From contig NZ_CP126308.1 in the NCBI RefSeq assembly GCF_030144325.1, forward strand, positions 124,001 through 188,000: a stretch of DNA of 64,000 bases, read 5' to 3'. The first letter of the stretch is position 1; each line of letters begins with the position of its first letter. The notes beneath the pieces were generated by a model, which was not told the origin of the DNA, ran no database searches, and saw only the letters and a program-made list of their open reading frames with translations. Origin of the DNA: Bosea vestrisii. Its GTDB lineage: Bacteria; Pseudomonadota; Alphaproteobacteria; Rhizobiales; Beijerinckiaceae. The position numbers and the translations under genes are program-made. Shown piece by piece: positions 44,010-51,976 of this stretch.

Positions 44010-45080
44010 ATGACGAAGAAGGTCATCCACGTCGGCGTCGGCACCTTCGGGCGGCGCTGGTGCACTGAGTTCCTCGCCTCGAACATCGCCGACGGCACGA
44101 TCGAGGTCGTGGCGCTGGTCGATATCGACCCGAAGGCGCTCGAATTCGGCCGCAAGGCGCTGAAGCTGCCGGAAGCCGCCTGCTATACCGATCCCAAGGC
44201 CGCCTTCGCCGCCCACAAGGTCGATTTCTGCACGATCGTCGTGCCGCCCGGCTACCATGAGGCGGTGATCGACGTCGCGCTGGCGCACAATGTCGACATC
44301 CTTTGCGAGAAGCCGATCGCCGACACGATGGCGGCCAGTGCCCGCATCGCCCGCAAGATCCGCGCCGCCGGACGCAAGATGGCGGTGACAATGAGCCACC
44401 GCTTCGACCAGGACAAGACGACGCTGCGCCAGGTCATCCAGTCCGGCCAGATCGGCCGCGTCAACAATGTCAGCTGCCGCTACTTCGCCGACATGCGCGA
44501 GCACCTCGCCTGGGGCGCTTTGTTCCGACACACCATGCAGGACCCGCTGATGATCGAGGGTGCGGTCCATCATCTCGACCTCGTCACCGATTTCGCCGGG
44601 GCGCAATGCCAGTCGCTGACCGCCTCGACCTGGAAGCCCGACTGGGCGAAATACGCCGGCGACACCGACGGCATCGTGATGATGGTGTTCCAGAATGGCG
44701 TGCGCGGCATCTACGAGGGCTCGTCCTCGGCCGCCGTCGGCCTGAACGACTGGATGAAGGAATATATCCGCGTCGATTGCGAATTTGGCACGGCGATCCT
44801 GAACAACCGCGAGATCGAAATCTTCTCGCGTAGCCAGCTCGTGCGCCAGCGCTGTCGCGAGGGCCAGGGCCAGAAGATCCAGCTCATCACCCAGCCGAAA
44901 TGGCTGAACAACTGGCTGATCGAGAAATTCTGCACCTGGCTTGACGGCGGCGCCGAGATGGAGACCCATGTCGAGGCGAACCTCCACGCGGCAGCCCTGA
45001 TCTTCGCGGGGATCGAGAGCGCCCGCAGCGGCAAGACAATCGATGTCCAGGACTATATCCGCTCCTTTGACGGGTCGTAA
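44010..45080 (+). CDS. Gfo/Idh/MocA-family oxidoreductase
   Basis: This 356-residue NAD(P)-dependent sugar or cyclitol dehydrogenase has a Rossmann N-terminus (HVGVGTFGRRWCTEFLASNI), the ALVDIDPKALE acidic residue after strand two, and DILCEKPIADTM containing the conserved EKP lysine. HHLDLVTDFAG supplies the catalytic histidine region. It is translated directly after the cupin gene, and the regulator gene follows. It probably oxidises the sugar imported by the flanking transporters. Confidence 0.85.
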   Translation: MTKKVIHVGVGTFGRRWCTEFLASNIADGTIEVVALVDIDPKALEFGRKALKLPEAACYTDPKAAFAAHKVDFCTIVVPPGYHEAVIDVALAHNVDILCEKPIADTMAASARIARKIRAAGRKMAVTMSHRFDQDKTTLRQVIQSGQIGRVNNVSCRYFADMREHLAWGALFRHTMQDPLMIEGAVHHLDLVTDFAGAQCQSLTASTWKPDWAKYAGDTDGIVMMVFQNGVRGIYEGSSSAAVGLNDWMKEYIRVDCEFGTAILNNREIEIFSRSQLVRQRCREGQGQKIQLITQPKWLNNWLIEKFCTWLDGGAEMETHVEANLHAAALIFAGIESARSGKTIDVQDYIRSFDGS

Positions 45081-45099
45081 CGCCAGGCTCCCGGCTCCG

Positions 45100-46881
45100 A
45101 TGGGGCCGGACCTTTCAGGCTCCCAGCGGGAGCAGCCGCGCTTCATGGTGGGCGCCGCGATCGGCACCGGCATGGCGGCCCAGTCGGCGACGCGCGGCGG
45201 CGCCGATTTCCTGATCGCACTCAGCGCCGGCAGGATGCGCTGCATCGGCGAGCCCTCGGTCGCCGCCATGCTGCCCTTGCGCGACAGCAACGAGTTCGTG
45301 CTCAGCTTTGCGCGCTCCGAGATCCTGCCGCGCGCCACCGTGCCGGTTTATTTCGGCGCGGCGAGCTTCGATCCGCGGCTCGATCTCGTCGAGTTGGTCG
45401 AGCGCATCGCCAGAGCCGGTTTCGCCGGCATCGCCAATTTCCCGACCTCGATCCTGATCGACGGCCAGTATCGCGCCTTCCTCGAACGCAGCGGCGTTGG
45501 CTTCGGCCGCGAGCTCGAATTGCTCAAGGTCGCGCGCGAACGCGGGCTCTCGACGCTGGCCTATACCCATACCGCCGACGAGGCGACAGAGGCCGCAAGG
45601 CAGGGTGCCGACATCGTCAATATCGATCTCGGCTGGAATGTCGGCGGCGTGCTTGGCGCGGTCTCGCATCTGCGCGTCGAGGATGCCGGGTTGATGGCCA
45701 ATGCCATCGCCCAGCAGGTTCGCGCCGTCTCGCGCAAGACACGCTGCCTGGTCGAGGGCGGACCGATCGTCAGCCCGAAGCAGCTTGAGGAGTTCTGCCA
45801 GATCGCCCGGGTCGACGGCTATATCGGCGGCTCGACCATTGATCGCGTGCCCTCGGAAAGCGCCATCGAGGTCGTCACCGCCGCTTTCAAGGCGATCGGC
45901 ATGGCGCGCCAGCAGCCCGACGGGCTCGACAGCCGCTTCAACCCGCGCCGCTTCCCGCGCCCCCTCTGGGGTCATTCGCAGGCGGCCGAGACGGCGCGCG
46001 CCCTGTTCAACCGGTTGACCACGACCGATTATCCCGTGGTCATCGCCGGCGAGGCGGGCACCGGCCGGCGCGAGATCGCTCGCGCCCTGCATCGCTTCGG
46101 GCCGCGCCAGGCGCGCGACATGGTCAGCCTGCCCTGCGCCAACCAGGGCGCCGAGCGCCTCAAGCTCGACCTCTTCGGCTGCATGGCCGGGATGCACCCG
46201 AGCGCCGTCAAGCACCGGCTCGGCTGGCTCGAGATCGTCCATTCCTCCTCGCTGCTGCTCGACGATGTCGACGAGATGCCGCTCGAGGTGCAGCGCGCCC
46301 TGCTGGATGCGGTCGAGGCCGGCTCGTTCTGGCGCTATGGCAGCGAGACGCCGTCGCCGCTCAATGTCCGCTTCCTCGCCATTGCCGGCGAGGACCTGCG
46401 CCATCTGCCGGCCGACGGGATCGATGCCCGCTTCGCCGAATGGCTGGGCTGCTTCACCATCGTCTTGCCGCCGCTGCGCGAGCGCAGCGAGGACCTGCCC
46501 TCGCTAGTCGATGAATCGTTGCGCATGATCGGCCTGCGCCGGCAGAGCGAGCCGAAAAGCCTCGACCCTGCCGCCTTCCGCGCTCTCGCCGCCTATCACT
46601 GGCCGGGCAACCTGCGCGAACTGGATTCGGTGCTGGAGCAGGCCGTGCTGGCCTGCAGCGGCAGCGTCATCCTGGAGCAGCATTTGCCGCCGCTCGGGGC
46701 CGAAGCGGCCTCCTCGGCGCGGAACTTCAGCTCGGAGAAGGAGTGGATCCTGCACGGACTGAAGCGCAATCGCTTCCGCCGCAGCCAGACGGCCGATTAT
46801 CTCGGCGTCTCCCGCAAGACCCTCTACAACAAGATGCGTGCCTATGGGCTGCAATCGGCTGCACCGCCCGAGGGCGAATAG
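45100..46881 (+). CDS. Transcription regulator: PEP-hydrolase-like TIM barrel + degenerate AAA+ domain + Fis-type HTH
   Basis: This protein of about 593 residues has three parts. Residues 15-285 are a barrel homologous to the free protein at 47365 (VGAAIGTGMAA, GIANFPTSILIDGQYRAFLE, CLVEGGPIVSPKQ, GGSTIDRVPSESA). Residues 295-530 resemble a sigma-54 activator AAA+ module, but Walker A is GEAGTGRREIAR (Lys replaced by Arg), the GAFTGA loop is replaced by GMHPSA, Walker B is LLLDDVDE and sensor I reads IAGEDL. The C-terminus has an intact Fis-type HTH (RRSQTADYLGVSRKTLYNKM). It should therefore bind DNA but is unlikely to drive sigma-54 polymerase. The barrel may sense the metabolite handled by its enzyme relatives. 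The start at 45100 is uncertain; an overlap with the dehydrogenase gene is possible. Confidence 0.8.
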   Translation: MGPDLSGSQREQPRFMVGAAIGTGMAAQSATRGGADFLIALSAGRMRCIGEPSVAAMLPLRDSNEFVLSFARSEILPRATVPVYFGAASFDPRLDLVELVERIARAGFAGIANFPTSILIDGQYRAFLERSGVGFGRELELLKVARERGLSTLAYTHTADEATEAARQGADIVNIDLGWNVGGVLGAVSHLRVEDAGLMANAIAQQVRAVSRKTRCLVEGGPIVSPKQLEEFCQIARVDGYIGGSTIDRVPSESAIEVVTAAFKAIGMARQQPDGLDSRFNPRRFPRPLWGHSQAAETARALFNRLTTTDYPVVIAGEAGTGRREIARALHRFGPRQARDMVSLPCANQGAERLKLDLFGCMAGMHPSAVKHRLGWLEIVHSSSLLLDDVDEMPLEVQRALLDAVEAGSFWRYGSETPSPLNVRFLAIAGEDLRHLPADGIDARFAEWLGCFTIVLPPLRERSEDLPSLVDESLRMIGLRRQSEPKSLDPAAFRALAAYHWPGNLRELDSVLEQAVLACSGSVILEQHLPPLGAEAASSARNFSSEKEWILHGLKRNRFRRSQTADYLGVSRKTLYNKMRAYGLQSAAPPEGE

Positions 46882-46889
46882 CTCGACTC

Positions 46890-47333
46890 TCAGTCGCGCG
46901 CCTTCACCGCCTTCTCAAGCGCCTTGATCCCCTCGGCGAAGGTGCCCTGGCCGACCTTCTCCTTGATGTCGGCCTCGTCGGCCGCCGAGACGTCGAACTC
47001 CGCCATCCACTCGACGAAGGTCTTGTCGCCCTCCGTGATCGGCTTCACGCCGAAGGTCGCGACGTAGTTCTCGATCGGCATCGGCGAGACGATGATGTTG
47101 TAGGTGAAGCGGCGCTCCAAGTCGCTGAAGGAGAGCAGCCGCTCGCGCAGGTGCCCGCCATTGGTCAGCTTGAAGTTGCGCACGCAGCCGACACGGTCGC
47201 TCGGCAGCCCGTCCTCGACATGGCTCTCGGCGATCAGCGGATGCCATTCGCCGTGGCCGTTGAAGTCGCGGGCATAGGCCCAGACCTTGTCGACCGGCGC
47301 ATCGACAATCCCGCTGATATAGACTTTCGCCAT
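46890..47333 (-). CDS. SRPBCC-family (START-like) protein
   Basis: This 147-residue protein starts MAKVYISGIVDAPVDKVWAY, the characteristic opening of polyketide-cyclase/SRPBCC proteins, followed by FNGHGEWHPLIAESHVEDG and GDKTFVEWMAEFDVS. Such proteins have a deep hydrophobic cavity and bind or convert small ligands. It is the last gene of the minus-strand operon and converges on the regulator gene, with 8 bases between the stops. Confidence 0.8.
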   Translation of the reverse strand: MAKVYISGIVDAPVDKVWAYARDFNGHGEWHPLIAESHVEDGLPSDRVGCVRNFKLTNGGHLRERLLSFSDLERRFTYNIIVSPMPIENYVATFGVKPITEGDKTFVEWMAEFDVSAADEADIKEKVGQGTFAEGIKALEKAVKARD

Positions 47334-47364
47334 TTCCGTTTCCTCCTGTCGTTCCGTGGGACGC

Positions 47365-48204
47365 CTATTCGGCGGCCTTGGCGATCGCCTTGAAGCTGCG
47401 GGTCTGCGCCGTCAGCGAAGCCTCGGTCGGCAGCCGCTCCATCGAGCTCGCACCATAGAAACCGTGACAGTGACGGCATTGCGAGAGGATGTAACGGGCA
47501 TCGTCGGGCGAGGAAATCGGGCCGCCATGGCAGAGGATGATGATGTCCTCGCGCACGCTGCGCGCCGCCGCTGCGATGGCGTCGATCCTCGGTACGCAAT
47601 CGGCGAGGCTGAAGGCCGTTTCGGCCCCGATATTGCCGCCAACGGTCAGGCCCATATGGGCGACGAGGATATCGGCCCCGGCCTCAGTCATCGCGACCGC
47701 CTCGGCCTCGTTGAAGACATAGGGCGTGGTCAGCATGTCCTTGGAGCGGGCCACGCGGATCATCTCGACCTCATGACCATAGCCCATGCCGGTCTCCTCG
47801 AGGTTGGCCCGGAAGACGCCGTCGATCAGCCCGACCGTCGGGAAATTCTGCACGCCGGAGAAGCCCATGCGCTTCAAATCGTCGAGGAAGCTGTCGAACA
47901 GGCAGAACGGGTCGGTGCCGTTGACGCCGGCGAGCACCGGCGTGCGCTTCACCACCGGCAGCACCTCGCGCGCCATCTCCATGACGATCTCGTTGGCATT
48001 GCCATAGGCGAGCACCCCGGCGAGCGAGCCCCTGCCCGCCATGCGGTAGCGGCCAGAGTTGTAGATGACGATGAGGTCGATACCGCCCTCCTCCTCGCAC
48101 TTGGCCGAGAGCCCGGTGCCGGCGCCACCGCCGACGATCTTCTCGCCGCGGCGGACCATGTCGTGGAAGCGGTCGACCAGTTGCTGTCTCTGGAATGGGG
48201 GCAT
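47365..48204 (-). CDS. Phosphoenolpyruvate-hydrolase-like TIM-barrel protein
   Basis: This 279-residue protein is of the family long described as TIM-barrel signal transduction protein. It has GGGAGTGLSAKCEEEGGIDL (phosphate-binding-type glycine loop), IVIYNSGRYRMAGRGSLAG, FSGVQNFPTVGLIDG, CHGGPISSPDD and FYGASSMERLPTE. The same fold forms the C-terminal half of the plant virus-resistance protein Tm-1, whose N-terminal half corresponds to the gene immediately upstream. The two genes are separated by 3 bases. The enzymatic activity in bacteria is not settled. Here it is embedded in a sugar-utilisation operon. Confidence 0.85.
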   Translation of the reverse strand: MPPFQRQQLVDRFHDMVRRGEKIVGGGAGTGLSAKCEEEGGIDLIVIYNSGRYRMAGRGSLAGVLAYGNANEIVMEMAREVLPVVKRTPVLAGVNGTDPFCLFDSFLDDLKRMGFSGVQNFPTVGLIDGVFRANLEETGMGYGHEVEMIRVARSKDMLTTPYVFNEAEAVAMTEAGADILVAHMGLTVGGNIGAETAFSLADCVPRIDAIAAAARSVREDIIILCHGGPISSPDDARYILSQCRHCHGFYGASSMERLPTEASLTAQTRSFKAIAKAAE

Positions 48205-48207
48205 GGC

Positions 48208-49416
48208 TCAGGCCTCTGCTAGGGCTTCGTGCATCTGCGCGACGAGGACGTCGGCGAATGCAGGGTCGTTGATGGCGTAGGGCAGGCGCAGCAGCTTGCG
48301 GCGCGGTCCGGGTTTCAGCGTGCGCTCTAGCGCATCGAACAAGGCTGCGTCGGCCGCCGGGTCGTGGAAAGCCTGGCCGGGCGTATCGAGCAGCGAGACG
48401 CCGCCTTCGGGGATCAGGAAGCGCACTGGGCCGTTGCAGCGATTGAGCCGCTTGCCGAGCCAAGCGCCCATGCGGGTATTCTCCTCCGCCGTGGTGCGCA
48501 TCAGCGTCACCTGCGGATTGTGACGGTAGAACAGTCGGCCGTCATAGCGAGCCGGCACCGTCTCCGGCGGCCCGAAATTGACCATGTCGAGTGCCCCGCA
48601 ACTGCCGACATAGGGCACGCCGGTGCGGGCGAAGGCGCCAAGCCGATCCTCCGTGCAGGGGAAGATGCCGCCCATCATGAGGTCGCAGAGCTCGGTCGTA
48701 GTCGCGTCGATCGCAGCGGTGATCAGGCCGGAATCGACCAGCTTCTCCAGCGACTGACCGCCCGTGCCGGTGGCGTGGAAGACGAAGCATTCGAATTCGC
48801 CAGAGAGCTTCGCCACCGTCTGGTTCACGCAGGGCGTGGTGACGCCGAACATGGTGAGGCCGATGGACGGCTTTTCCTCCGTGGATGGCGTGATCATCGC
48901 GGCGCCGCGGACCATGCCCGCGACCGCATGCGCGGCATTGGCGATGACCAGCCGCGAGATCCGGTTCAGTCCTGCGATGTCAGTGACCGAATACATCATC
49001 GCGGTATCGGTCGGCCCGACATAGCCTGCGACATTGCCCGAGGCGACGGTCGAGACCAGAAATTTCGGCGTGCCTACCGGCAGCATCCGCAGCGCCGGCG
49101 CGATCAGCGCCGTGCCGCCCGAGCCGCCGAGCCCGAGCACGCCAGCAATGTCGTCCTGCGCCGGCAGGAAGCGAGCGAAGGCTTCCGTCATCGCCGCGAT
49201 CGCCGTGCCGCGATCGCCGGTGAAGACTGCCTTCGCGCCATCGGGGTGATGCGCCGCGACCTCCGCCGCCGGGATATCGGCGGCATGGCCATGCGGCTGG
49301 GTCGAGAGGTCGACGATGACCGCCGGCTCGCCCATCGCGCGGACGGCGTCGCGGGCGTAAGCCAGCTCGGCGCTCTTGGTGTCGAGCGTGCCAGCGATGT
49401 AGACGCGCTTGCCCAT
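48208..49416 (-). CDS. Tm-1-like ATP-binding protein (UPF0261)
   Basis: This 402-residue protein starts KRVYIAGTLDTKSAELAYAR. VLGLGGSGGTALIAPALRML and LTMFGVTTPCVNQTVAKL follow, then VFHATGTGGQSLEKLVDSG and LPYAINDPAFADVLV. This is the complete UPF0261 domain, equal to the ATP-binding N-terminal half of Tm-1. It lies between a ThuA-like gene and the TIM-barrel gene in a tight operon. The glycine-rich segments are consistent with nucleotide binding. Reaction unknown; co-operation with the barrel protein is inferred from the fused plant homologue. Confidence 0.85.
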   Translation of the reverse strand: MGKRVYIAGTLDTKSAELAYARDAVRAMGEPAVIVDLSTQPHGHAADIPAAEVAAHHPDGAKAVFTGDRGTAIAAMTEAFARFLPAQDDIAGVLGLGGSGGTALIAPALRMLPVGTPKFLVSTVASGNVAGYVGPTDTAMMYSVTDIAGLNRISRLVIANAAHAVAGMVRGAAMITPSTEEKPSIGLTMFGVTTPCVNQTVAKLSGEFECFVFHATGTGGQSLEKLVDSGLITAAIDATTTELCDLMMGGIFPCTEDRLGAFARTGVPYVGSCGALDMVNFGPPETVPARYDGRLFYRHNPQVTLMRTTAEENTRMGAWLGKRLNRCNGPVRFLIPEGGVSLLDTPGQAFHDPAADAALFDALERTLKPGPRRKLLRLPYAINDPAFADVLVAQMHEALAEA

Positions 49417-49426
49417 CGCGCCGCCC

Positions 49427-50149
49427 TCAGATCAGCTCGAGCGGCGGCATGATGCGCCGGTTCTGGAAGGGCTGGCCCTCCATCAGCGCCGGCGCGGCCC
49501 AGCGCACGGCGTTGGCGATGACCTTGCGGATCGTCGCGTTATGATAGGTCGGGAAGGTCTCGTGACCGGGGCGGAAATAGAAAATCCGGCCGCGCCCGCG
49601 CCGATAGCCACAGCCGCTGCGGAAGGCCTCGCCGCCCTTGAACCAGCTCAGGAAGACCAGTTCATCCGGCGGCGGCACCTCGAAGGGCTCGCCATACATC
49701 TCCTCGCGCGCGAGCTCGAAGAAGGGCGGGATGCCGGCGGCGACGGGGTGAGCTGGATCGACCACCCAGAGCCGCTCCAGTTCGCCCTCGGCACGCCAGC
49801 GCAAAGTGCAGGGCGTGCCCATCAGCCGCTTGAACACTTTTGAGAAATGCCCGGAATGCAGCACGACGAGCCCCATCCCGGCATTGACCCGCTCGCAGAC
49901 CGCCGCGGCCACGACGTCCTCGACCTCGTCATGGTGACGATGCCCCCACCAGACCAGCACGTCGGTCTCCGCCAGGCGCTTTGCCGAAAGCCCCTGCTCC
50001 GGCTCGTCCAGCGTCGCGGTCGTGATCTGATCGACGCCGTTCTCGGCAAGGCCCGCAGCGATCGCGCCATGGATGCCGTCCGGATAGATGTCGGCGACGA
50101 CTGGGTTCGATATCTCGTGCCGGAACTCGTTCCACACCGTCACGCGCAT
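49427..50149 (-). CDS. ThuA-like domain protein
   Basis: This 240-residue protein resembles ThuA (trehalose utilisation), a class I glutamine-amidotransferase-like fold. It shows VTVWNEFRHEISNPVVADIY, DVLVWWGHRHHDEVEDVVAA, GMGLVVLHSGHFSKVFKRLM and GRIFYFRPGHETFPTYHN. The usual nucleophilic cysteine is replaced by Ser in VLHSGH, as in ThuA proteins. The start at 50149 overlaps the upstream permease gene. It may modify or bind the imported disaccharide. The ThuEFG-like transporter upstream supports a trehalose/sucrose-type substrate, but this is inference. Confidence 0.8.
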   Translation of the reverse strand: MRVTVWNEFRHEISNPVVADIYPDGIHGAIAAGLAENGVDQITTATLDEPEQGLSAKRLAETDVLVWWGHRHHDEVEDVVAAAVCERVNAGMGLVVLHSGHFSKVFKRLMGTPCTLRWRAEGELERLWVVDPAHPVAAGIPPFFELAREEMYGEPFEVPPPDELVFLSWFKGGEAFRSGCGYRRGRGRIFYFRPGHETFPTYHNATIRKVIANAVRWAAPALMEGQPFQNRRIMPPLELI

Positions 50150-51030
50150 CGTTCGAACCTCCGGAAAACAGATATCTTGGTCATTTGAGCGCCCCCCGCC
50201 GTCAGGCCCGAGACGATCCGGCGCTGCATGGCGAGGAAGATCGCCAAGATCGGCAGCACGAAGATCGAAGAGAAGGCCATGACCCGGTGCCAATCGGCAT
50301 ACTCGGCGCCGACGAAGCTGTAGATGCCGACGGTCGCAGGCTGCAGCTCCTGCTGGCTGAGCAGGGTCAGCCCGTAGACGAACTGGCCGTAGGCCTGGAC
50401 GAAGCAGAGCGTGCCGACGACGATCAGCGGCACCTTCATCAAGGGCAGCACGACCAGCCGGAAAGTCTGCAGCCGGGTGCAGCCATCGACGAAGGAGGCC
50501 TCCTCCAGTTCGAACGGCACCTGCCGGAACATCGGTCGCAGAATCACCAGCGCGAAGGCGAGCGTCTTCGAGGTCGTCGCGAGGATGACGGCGGCGAAGG
50601 TGTTGAGCAGCTCCAGCGAGCGGAAGATGATGAACATCGGCGTCGCCAGCAGCGCTTCCGGGAAGACCTGGAGCAGCAGCACGATGACGATCGCAAAATC
50701 GACGAGGCGGTTGCGCAGCCGGCTCATCGCATAAGCGCCCATGGCGCCGAGAATGAGCGTCAGCATGGTCACCGGGATGGCGATGGTCAGGCTGTTGCGC
50801 AGGTAGCGCAGCACGTTCTCGCGGACGAAGACATATTCGAAGGCGGCGAGCGACGGCGCCCGCGGCACGAAGGTCGGCGGATTGGCGAAGATCTCGGCCG
50901 AATCCTTCAGGCCCGAGATCAGCATCCAGTAAATGGGGAACAGATAAATCCCGACACCGATGACGGCGATGGCGGTGGCGGGCCAGCCGCCAAAGGGCAG
51001 CACGCCGAGCTGGCGGAGCCTGACGCTCAT
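50140..51030 (-). CDS. Sugar ABC transporter permease (MalG type), module 3
   Basis: This 296-residue membrane protein has YLFPIYWMLISGLKDSAEIF near the N-terminus, the coupling loop ELEEASFVDGCTRLQTFRLV with VLPLMKVPLI, and the end RRIVSGLTAGGAQ. The start at 51030 overlaps the previous permease by ATGA, and its end overlaps the thuA-like gene. It belongs to an importer resembling the rhizobial ThuEFG system. Confidence 0.85.
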   Translation of the reverse strand: MSVRLRQLGVLPFGGWPATAIAVIGVGIYLFPIYWMLISGLKDSAEIFANPPTFVPRAPSLAAFEYVFVRENVLRYLRNSLTIAIPVTMLTLILGAMGAYAMSRLRNRLVDFAIVIVLLLQVFPEALLATPMFIIFRSLELLNTFAAVILATTSKTLAFALVILRPMFRQVPFELEEASFVDGCTRLQTFRLVVLPLMKVPLIVVGTLCFVQAYGQFVYGLTLLSQQELQPATVGIYSFVGAEYADWHRVMAFSSIFVLPILAIFLAMQRRIVSGLTAGGAQMTKISVFRRFERCA

Positions 51031-51911
51031 GACGCCGTCTCCTGCTTCAGCGTGCGTACATAGAGCAGCGCCACGCCGAAGACGATAAGGAAGGCGAAGG
51101 AGCCCATGGCAGAGCCGGTGCCGAAATCGAACTGCTTGAACGAGAACTGGTAGGAGAGCAGCGGCAGCACGTTCGAGGCGTCGAGCGGCCCGCCCTGCGT
51201 CATCGCGAAGATCAGGTCGAAGGCCCGCATCGTGTAGATCGTCACCAGGCAGGCAACGGCGAGCAGCGCCGGCTTCAGCGCCGGCAAGGTGATGTACCAG
51301 AAGCGCGCGGTGCTGCCGGCGCCGTCGAGCGAGGCGGCCTCGTAATGCTCCTTCGGGATCGCGGTCAGCGCCGCCGCGATCAGGATCATGCTGAAGGGCA
51401 TGCCGAACCAGATATTGGCGAGCGTCACCGAGGTCAGCGCCACCGCCGGGTCGGAAAGCCAATGAATCGGCGAGCCGATCAGGTGCAGCGCCGAGAGCAC
51501 ATAATTGGCGACGCCGTATTCCGTGGCGAAGATCCATTTCCACAGCGCCCCGACGACCAGCGCCGGCAGCATCCAGGAACAGAGCAGAAGACCGCGCATG
51601 AAGCCGGCACCGGGAAAATCCTGGGCGAAGAACAGCGCGACCGCGAGCCCGATCGCGACCTGCGCGAGAACATTGCAGCCGACGAACAGCAAGGTGTTGA
51701 CCAGGACCTTCTGGAACGACTCGTCGGCAATGACCGTGCGGTAATTGTCGAGCCCGACGAAGGGGCGGATGAACTCGGTGATGTTGCCGAGATTCACCTC
51801 CTGCACGCTCATCATCAGGTTGTAGACGATCGGAAAGCCGACGAAGCCGAGCAGATAGAGGATCGGTAGCGCCAGGAAGACATAGAGCAGCGCTGAGGGA
51901 GATCCCGGCAT
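51027..51911 (-). CDS. Sugar ABC transporter permease (MalF type), module 3
   Basis: This 294-residue membrane protein has six predicted hydrophobic segments. The coupling loop reads EHYEAASLDGAGSTARFWYI followed by TLPALKPALLA, and the DLIFAMTQGGPLDASNVL end is typical. It lies between the binding protein and the second permease in one minus-strand operon. Confidence 0.87.
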   Translation of the reverse strand: MPGSPSALLYVFLALPILYLLGFVGFPIVYNLMMSVQEVNLGNITEFIRPFVGLDNYRTVIADESFQKVLVNTLLFVGCNVLAQVAIGLAVALFFAQDFPGAGFMRGLLLCSWMLPALVVGALWKWIFATEYGVANYVLSALHLIGSPIHWLSDPAVALTSVTLANIWFGMPFSMILIAAALTAIPKEHYEAASLDGAGSTARFWYITLPALKPALLAVACLVTIYTMRAFDLIFAMTQGGPLDASNVLPLLSYQFSFKQFDFGTGSAMGSFAFLIVFGVALLYVRTLKQETAS

Positions 51912-51976
51912 GGGCTGTTTCGCTCCGAACTCGGCTTAGGCAGGCGGGAGCGGCGCAGTCCGCTCCCCGGTTGCGG

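Noticed and set aside
43737..45338. A 533-codon minus-strand open frame
   Set aside because: It is antisense to the cupin and Gfo/Idh/MocA genes, whose Rossmann and cupin motifs are decisive.
45115..46404. A 429-codon minus-strand open frame
   Set aside because: It is antisense to the barrel-AAA+-Fis regulator. Amino-acid content mirrors that gene.
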